DNA from: Rhodospirillales bacterium | Lineage (GTDB): Bacteria; Pseudomonadota; Gammaproteobacteria; Steroidobacterales; Rariloculaceae | NCBI GenBank assembly: GCA_024640665.1 | Contig: JAHEEO010000089.1 | Coordinates: 1-11,471, forward strand | Direction: 5' to 3' | Length of the DNA: 11,471 bases | Shown here: one piece after another, positions 7,320 through 11,471 of the stretch | Layout: every line of letters begins with the position of its first letter | Numbering within the stretch: position 1 is the first letter of the stretch | The notes under the pieces: model-generated | What the model was told of the DNA's origin: nothing | What the model saw: the letters and a program-made list of their open reading frames with translations, nothing else | Database searches by the model: none | Program-made: the position numbers and the translations under genes

Positions 7320-8060
7320 ATGCCGCAGCTTTCTCGCCTAATTGACGAACTCAAATCTGAGCTGCGTCGCCAGCGCGTTACTTATGCCGATGTGGCAACG
7401 CATCTAGCTTTGAGCGAATCCAGCATCAAAAAAATGTTCGCGCGGCGCAGCTTTACCGCCCAGCGGCTGGAACACGTATGCAATTTTGTTGGCCTGGAGC
7501 TGTCGGATCTCATCGACCTCATGAATGCGGAGCAACCGTTCCTAACAGAGCTCTCAGCGGGACAAGAAGATGCATTGCTCGAAGAACCGAAACTCCTGCT
7601 GCTTGCATACTTGCTGATTAACCGATGGCCATTGCCTGAGATCGTTAAGGAATACTTAATCGAGCCTAGCGAATTAGACAGACTGCTGATCCGCCTGCAT
7701 CGCATAAGAATCATAGAACTCCTCCCGCTCAACAGGTTTAAATTGTTAACGGCGCGTCACTTCACCTGGAGAAAAAACGGCCCGGTACAGCAGCTCTTCG
7801 AGAACTTGATTCAAAGAGAATTCTTGGCATCCACATTTTCCGAATCGACTGAGCGCCTGCGTTTTGTGGGCGGGACGCTATCACGATCCAGTATTGCGCA
7901 CTTGCGACAGAGCATTGACAAATTGGCGCGCGAGTTTGACGATCTCAGTCGCCAAGATGCTGCACTGCCCATTGCCGAACGAAATTCTTGTGGTGCAGTC
8001 TTTGCGATCCGCCCATGGGAATTCTCTGTGTTCAAAGAACTTCGCCGACCCAGCAAATGA
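7320..8060 (+). CDS. Cro/C1-type HTH regulator with long C-terminal domain
   Basis: A 246-residue predicted transcription factor. Residues 3-66 form a Cro/C1-like helix-turn-helix: LIDELKSELRRQRVTYADVA, then the turn and recognition helix around LSESSIKKMF (31-40), then QRLEHVCNFVGLELSDL. The rest (about 75-246) looks like a second, mostly helical domain with LLLLAYLLINRWPLPEIV, a winged-helix-like stretch ELDRLLIRLHRIRIIELLPLNRFKLL, and an ending AVFAIRPWEF. It has no known ligand-binding signature. Such two-part proteins occur widely in proteobacteria without a defined role, as far as I know. ATG at 7320 is chosen; a TTG at 7254 would add an unlikely leader. There is no Shine-Dalgarno. Its stop overlaps the next gene's start (ATGA), so it is the first gene of the four-gene run and may regulate it. 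Confidence 0.82.
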   Translation: MPQLSRLIDELKSELRRQRVTYADVATHLALSESSIKKMFARRSFTAQRLEHVCNFVGLELSDLIDLMNAEQPFLTELSAGQEDALLEEPKLLLLAYLLINRWPLPEIVKEYLIEPSELDRLLIRLHRIRIIELLPLNRFKLLTARHFTWRKNGPVQQLFENLIQREFLASTFSESTERLRFVGGTLSRSSIAHLRQSIDKLAREFDDLSRQDAALPIAERNSCGAVFAIRPWEFSVFKELRRPSK

Positions 8061-8587
8061 CCAACAGCAAAAATCAGTCGTTAGATCGCTTGCACGCGTC
8101 ATTGGGTATCCCAAAAGACTATGTTAGTGCTTTGGACCGGCCTCGATATGACGACGCGCCAGAACTGATCATCGCCGATGTCAATATCTTGGGCCACGCA
8201 CAGAAACTTGCACCAGACACTGCATTGACCTGGATCGCGATGAAAGATGCGGCCGCCAAAGATGATGTCGAGCTACTCATTGTTTCCGGGTTTCGAAGCA
8301 TCGATTACCAAGCGAGCCTGATCAGAAAAAAACTGGCTGCCGGCCAGCCGATCAGTACGATATTGACGGTTAATGCGGCACCCGGTTACAGCCAACACCA
8401 TACGGGTCGTGCCGTTGATATTGCGACGCCCGGATCGCGGCCTCTTACGAGTTCATTCGATCAGACCACGGCATTCGATTGGTTATGCTCGAATGCCGGC
8501 GCATTCGGCTTTCAGCTGCCTTATCATCGCGACAATCGTTACGGGATAACTTACGAACCTTGGCACTGGTCGCAGCTAACCGACTAA
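8057..8587 (+). CDS. M15 family (VanY-like) D-alanyl-D-alanine carboxypeptidase, apparently not exported
   Basis: A 176-residue zinc peptidase of the M15B/VanY type, which cuts D-Ala or related C-terminal residues from peptidoglycan peptides. Arg80 in VSGFRSIDYQ should hold the substrate carboxylate. The motif S-x-H-x-x-G-x-A-x-D is complete (Ser112 to Asp121, in YSQHHTGRAVDI). E-P-W-H (Glu167, His170) supplies the general base and the third zinc ligand, so the enzyme should be active. The start is ATG 8057, in a four-base ATGA overlap with the regulator's stop; the longer open frame from 7988 lies over the regulator's C-terminus. The N-terminus MTNSKNQSLDRL is polar, with no signal peptide or membrane helix. 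That is unusual, since most VanY-type enzymes act outside the inner membrane. A cytoplasmic role in muropeptide recycling is one possibility. Confidence 0.88.
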   Translation: MTNSKNQSLDRLHASLGIPKDYVSALDRPRYDDAPELIIADVNILGHAQKLAPDTALTWIAMKDAAAKDDVELLIVSGFRSIDYQASLIRKKLAAGQPISTILTVNAAPGYSQHHTGRAVDIATPGSRPLTSSFDQTTAFDWLCSNAGAFGFQLPYHRDNRYGITYEPWHWSQLTD

Positions 8588-8613
8588 GCCCGCGGCAGGC
8601 GCATGTAAACAAA

Positions 8614-9198
8614 GTGACTCACTCAGAACGCGAAAAATGGGACAAGCGCTACGCAGCCGGCGCCTATGCTACGCGGCACGACGCTACTCAGCTTGTCGTT
8701 GACTGGCTCCATATCGCGCCGCCCGGCCGCGCACTGGACGTTGCATGCGGGGCGGGCCGCAACGCTGTGTATTTGGCCAAGCAGGGCTTTCAGACCGACG
8801 CGGTCGATATTTCAAGCGTTGCACTTGAACGCGCGCGCAATACCGCGACGCAAGCAGCGCTTGATGTCCGCTGGATCCAAGCGGACCTTGCAGCGGACCC
8901 TTTAACTGGCTACAGCCGATACGAAGCCATCATTCACGTGCGCTACGTAAACATGGCGCTCTATCGCAGATATCTGGATATCTTAGCGCCCGGAGGCATC
9001 CTGATTTCTGAACAGCACCTGCAGTGTGCCGATAGCAGTGTAGTCGGCCCCAAAAATCCGGCGTTTCGAGTAATCAGCGACATTCTGCAGGAATCCGTGG
9101 GCGCATTAGAGATTATTTTCTACCGAGAGGGTATCGTCGAAGACCCTGATGGTCGTCATTCCGCACTTGCTCAAATTGTCGCCCGAAAATCTCAATAA
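8614..9198 (+). CDS. Class I SAM-dependent methyltransferase
   Basis: A 194-residue soluble methyltransferase with a Rossmann-type fold. The N-terminus SEREKWDKRYAAG is typical of the TehB/UbiE-like small-molecule group. Motif I, the SAM-binding glycine loop, is LDVACGAGRN (41-50). The acidic end of strand 2 is Asp65 in TDAVDIS, QADL (89-92) is the adenine-contacting region, and LAPGGILISEQHL (124-136) is the post-motif-III strand. GTG at 8614 is chosen because it starts just before the conserved N-terminal helix and 26 bases after the previous stop. The open frame continues upstream to 8479, but only across the M15 gene. No strong ribosome site is seen. The acceptor substrate cannot be predicted. 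It sits between a peptidoglycan-type peptidase and an outer-membrane protein, same strand, likely same transcript. Confidence 0.85.
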   Translation: MTHSEREKWDKRYAAGAYATRHDATQLVVDWLHIAPPGRALDVACGAGRNAVYLAKQGFQTDAVDISSVALERARNTATQAALDVRWIQADLAADPLTGYSRYEAIIHVRYVNMALYRRYLDILAPGGILISEQHLQCADSSVVGPKNPAFRVISDILQESVGALEIIFYREGIVEDPDGRHSALAQIVARKSQ

Positions 9199-9201
9199 GT
9201 C

Positions 9202-9205
9202 AGGA
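9202..9205 (+). promoter_or_regulatory. Ribosome binding site for the Omp85-family gene
   Basis: AGGA seven bases before the GTG at 9213 supports this start, which directly precedes the signal peptide. It also falls just after the methyltransferase stop at 9198, in keeping with an operon. Confidence 0.55.
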
Positions 9206-9212
9206 CCGCAAC

Positions 9213-10844
9213 GTGTTCGAATCTAGCAAGTTAATTGCAGTTGCGAGCCTCGTCGTTATCGGTTCAGGCGCCGCCAAAGCACAGACAGAAATTGATACTT
9301 CTGTGCTCGAGGCTCGCGCAACTAAGATCGGTTCGATCTACTACGAAATTGGCGACGTTTTTGACCTTACGAACCCAGAAGAGGATAAGCGTCTATATAG
9401 GCTGGCCAATCGTGCCCACATCACCACACGGCGCTCAACGCTGGAGAACATCCTGTTGGTCGAGCCTAACGATCAATTCGAGTCTCGACTCCTCGAAGAA
9501 TCCGCACGTGCGATTCGGGCCGCGGGCTATATTTCCGAAGCGTCCGTCACGCCTGTCAACTACGACGAACTCAATAACACCGTGGACGTCCAAATCACCA
9601 CCAGAGACGCATGGTCATTAACGCCGGAGCTCAAGCTGAGTCGTAACGGTGGAGTAAACGAGTATGGCTTTGGCGTTGCCGAAGAAAACTTGCTCGGGTT
9701 AGGCAAGAGCCTGACTGCATCTTATTCGAGCGATGTGGATCGAGATGAAACCTTCTTTGAATACTTCGACCCGAACGTGCGCAGCACGCGCACCCGCCTC
9801 AACGTAATTCTCGCCGACACCAGTGATGGCCAAAGAACACAATTTGACGTCGGGCGTCCTTTTTATGCACTCGATAGCCGGTGGGCAATCGAGTCGGCAT
9901 TCAATAGCACAGATCGCATCGATCCAATTTACGGTCTCGGGGAAGTCATAGATGAGTTCAACCATGAGATTCGGGCATTATCTGTTGGTGGCGGATGGTC
10001 GAAGGGACTGCGCGAGCGAAGAGCCTTACGCTGGTTAGTCGGCGTGAATTGGGAGGAAGATCGCTTCTATCCGAGCGCAGAGTTCCCCAATACCGTGCTG
10101 TTACCAGAAGACCGCAAGCTGGCCTTTCCTTGGTTCGGGCTGCAAATCGCGGAAGACGACTTCCGAAAAATGACCGAACTCAACGACATCGGTCGCACAG
10201 AGGATGTACCGCTTGGCCTCGCACTGACTGTGAAAGTCGGATATTCGTCCGATAATTTCGGCAGCGATCGCAACGCCGTAATCCTGCGCAGCGACTTCCA
10301 CAAGGGCTGGGAACCCGGCGGTCCAGGTCGACTATTGCTGTTTGACGCGACTGCCGCTGCGCGCAAAGAAGAACTCCGTACAAAAAACGCATTGATCACC
10401 AGCTCGTTTCGCTACTTCCAACGCAACCTGAAGGACCAGCTATTTTCTGCAAGTATTTCCGCGACGGTAGGCAATCGTATCGATGCAGAAGATCAAATCC
10501 TGCTCGGCGGCGCCACAGGATTGCGCGGTTATCCAATTCGTTATCAAAGCGGGGAAGGCAGTGCCGTTCTAACGCTGGAACAGCGTTTCTTTACCGACTG
10601 GTATCCACTGCGGCTGTTGCGCGTCGGCTACGCAGTGTTTTTCGATATCGGTCGCGTATGGGGAACCGATGCGCGCAACACGATCAGGCACGGTACGCTG
10701 TACGACATCGGGGTCGGTCTGCGCCTGTCGTCACCCCGCTCATCCACGCGTTCCGTCGTCCACATCGATCTCGCATTTCCTGTAAATGGGCCTGACGATG
10801 TCGATTCAGTGCAGCTCTCCGTTGAAAAACGCGCTGCTTTCTAA
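9213..10844 (+). CDS. Omp85/BamA-TamA family outer-membrane beta-barrel protein with one POTRA-like domain
   Basis: A 543-residue outer-membrane protein. Residues 1-23 are a Sec signal peptide ending A-K-A. Residues about 70-135 (STLENILLVEPNDQF, RLLEESARAIRAAGYI, NNTVDVQITTRDAWSLTP) look like one POTRA domain, preceded by a short region with IGSIYYEIGDVFDLTNPEEDKR. From about 138 to the end come alternating amphipathic strands forming a barrel. The hallmark L-R-G-Y-P motif (437-441, in GGATGLRGYPIRYQSGE) matches the conserved lid-loop R-G-[FY] of Omp85 proteins, and the chain ends in Phe as expected for Bam substrates. BamA has five POTRA domains and TamA three, so this is a shorter, distinct type. 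It may insert or export a protein or lipid, but its client is unknown. It is the last gene of the four-gene run and overlaps the convergent GST gene by four bases. Confidence 0.88.
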   Translation: MFESSKLIAVASLVVIGSGAAKAQTEIDTSVLEARATKIGSIYYEIGDVFDLTNPEEDKRLYRLANRAHITTRRSTLENILLVEPNDQFESRLLEESARAIRAAGYISEASVTPVNYDELNNTVDVQITTRDAWSLTPELKLSRNGGVNEYGFGVAEENLLGLGKSLTASYSSDVDRDETFFEYFDPNVRSTRTRLNVILADTSDGQRTQFDVGRPFYALDSRWAIESAFNSTDRIDPIYGLGEVIDEFNHEIRALSVGGGWSKGLRERRALRWLVGVNWEEDRFYPSAEFPNTVLLPEDRKLAFPWFGLQIAEDDFRKMTELNDIGRTEDVPLGLALTVKVGYSSDNFGSDRNAVILRSDFHKGWEPGGPGRLLLFDATAAARKEELRTKNALITSSFRYFQRNLKDQLFSASISATVGNRIDAEDQILLGGATGLRGYPIRYQSGEGSAVLTLEQRFFTDWYPLRLLRVGYAVFFDIGRVWGTDARNTIRHGTLYDIGVGLRLSSPRSSTRSVVHIDLAFPVNGPDDVDSVQLSVEKRAAF

Positions 10845-11455
10845 GCGAAAGGAAGGCCATCAATATCGATAGCTCGCGGCAAACTGCGTATGCGGTCCAT
10901 CCATCGAGTTACATTTGACCACTTGTCAGTGTTGTACCCGGAAATATTCAGCAGAGAAACGGGACCAAAGCACGAAATATCCGCGATGGTTTCATGCTCC
11001 GACGCGAGCCAATGTTGCCGAGCCAGATGTGAGTCCATGATCGCCAGAACATGATCGCAGCGCTGATCGATCTCTTCATCGGACACGGTAATCGCATCCG
11101 GCCGCCGAATCTTCGCGCGCTTCATCCAAGGTCCTTGATGGATCTCATTGGCCGATTTGGACATCCACTCTGCCACTCGCGCCTCACCGACAGCATCGAT
11201 CGGGAGCCAATGATTGGTGTCATCAAATCTTCGCGCCAGATATACCAAGCAGGCATGCGAATCACCGATCTTGAACCCTTCGTGCTCGAGAGCAGGCATC
11301 TGACCGAAGGGATTGAGAGAAAGAAACGGCTCGCGTTTGTGCTCACCGGCGTACATATCGATGTCAACGAGTTCGAAGTCCTGCTCGATGATCGACAAGA
11401 ACAGGCGCAGCTTATACGCATTGATTGACTGCATCGTCGCATGAATCCGCAGCAT
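10841..11455 (-). CDS. Glutathione S-transferase family protein
   Basis: A 204-residue two-domain GST. The thioredoxin-like N-terminal domain (1 to about 77) has YKLRLFLSIIEQDFELVDIDMYAGEHK, NPFGQMPALEH with the cis-proline at about 54, and Asp65-Ser66 (GDSHACLVYLARRF), which binds the glutathione gamma-glutamyl group. The helical C-terminal domain (about 88-204) carries the folding motif TIADIS (156-161), the N-capping box of GSTs. The catalytic Ser/Tyr/Cys is not certain; Ser10 is the candidate by position. The start is ATG at 11455, with AGGAAG (11466-11461 on the minus strand) five bases upstream. The family detoxifies electrophiles or peroxides, or acts as a disulfide reductase; the substrate is unknown. 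Its TAG overlaps the TAA of the convergent Omp85-type gene (10841-10844), leaving no space for a terminator. Confidence 0.92.
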   Translation of the reverse strand: MLRIHATMQSINAYKLRLFLSIIEQDFELVDIDMYAGEHKREPFLSLNPFGQMPALEHEGFKIGDSHACLVYLARRFDDTNHWLPIDAVGEARVAEWMSKSANEIHQGPWMKRAKIRRPDAITVSDEEIDQRCDHVLAIMDSHLARQHWLASEHETIADISCFGPVSLLNISGYNTDKWSNVTRWMDRIRSLPRAIDIDGLPFA

Positions 11456-11460
11456 GTCAG

Positions 11461-11466
11461 CTTCCT
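11461..11466 (-). promoter_or_regulatory. Ribosome binding site of the GST gene
   Basis: On the minus strand this reads AGGAAG, five bases before the ATG at 11455. It supports that start over the internal ATG eight codons in; the promoter lies beyond the window edge. Confidence 0.65.
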
Positions 11467-11471
11467 ACCTT

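Noticed and set aside
1..11471. CRISPR arrays, insertion sequences, phage genes, tRNA or rRNA genes
   Set aside because: I saw no regularly spaced repeats, transposase or integrase motifs, terminal inverted repeats, tRNA clover-leaf or rRNA-like stretches anywhere in the window.

Overview
The window looks like ordinary chromosome from a free-living gammaproteobacterium. The supports are a DsbA/DsbL-type oxidoreductase, a DegP/DegQ-type protease, an OmpR/HAMP-kinase pair, an Omp85-family outer-membrane protein and a glutathione S-transferase. The DNA is moderately GC-rich and densely packed, with several GTG starts. I cannot name a genus. I see no phage, transposon, CRISPR array, tRNA or rRNA.

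Left part (1-3671). The 3' end of a carotenoid-cleavage-oxygenase-type gene enters from the left edge and ends at a strong hairpin terminator. The terminator also faces a convergent gene for a lipoprotein DsbA-like thiol oxidoreductase (796-1602, minus). Behind that lies another terminator and a periplasmic HtrA/Deg serine protease with two PDZ domains (1813-3333, minus). The 338-base gap upstream of the protease carries its probable promoter and a perfect inverted repeat.

Middle part (3672-7186). Diverging from the protease is a two-gene operon for an OmpR-type response regulator and a membrane histidine kinase (3672-5738, plus). Next to the protease and the thiol oxidoreductase, this suggests an envelope-stress or metal-stress control locus, but that is inference from position. 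Converging on it is a minus-strand pair (5803-7186). It encodes an exported alpha/beta hydrolase, then a uracil-DNA-glycosylase-superfamily enzyme of the deoxyinosine (hypoxanthine) glycosylase type.

Right part (7320-11455). Diverging from the hydrolase is a tight plus-strand run of four genes. These are a Cro/C1-type HTH regulator with a long conserved C-terminal part, an M15 (VanY-like) carboxypeptidase with no export signal, a class I SAM methyltransferase, and an Omp85/TamA-like barrel with one recognisable POTRA domain. The last gene overlaps, tail to tail by 4 bases, a glutathione S-transferase gene on the minus strand. The four-gene run is the least explained part of the window. The combination may be a functional unit acting on the envelope, but nothing in the sequence proves it.
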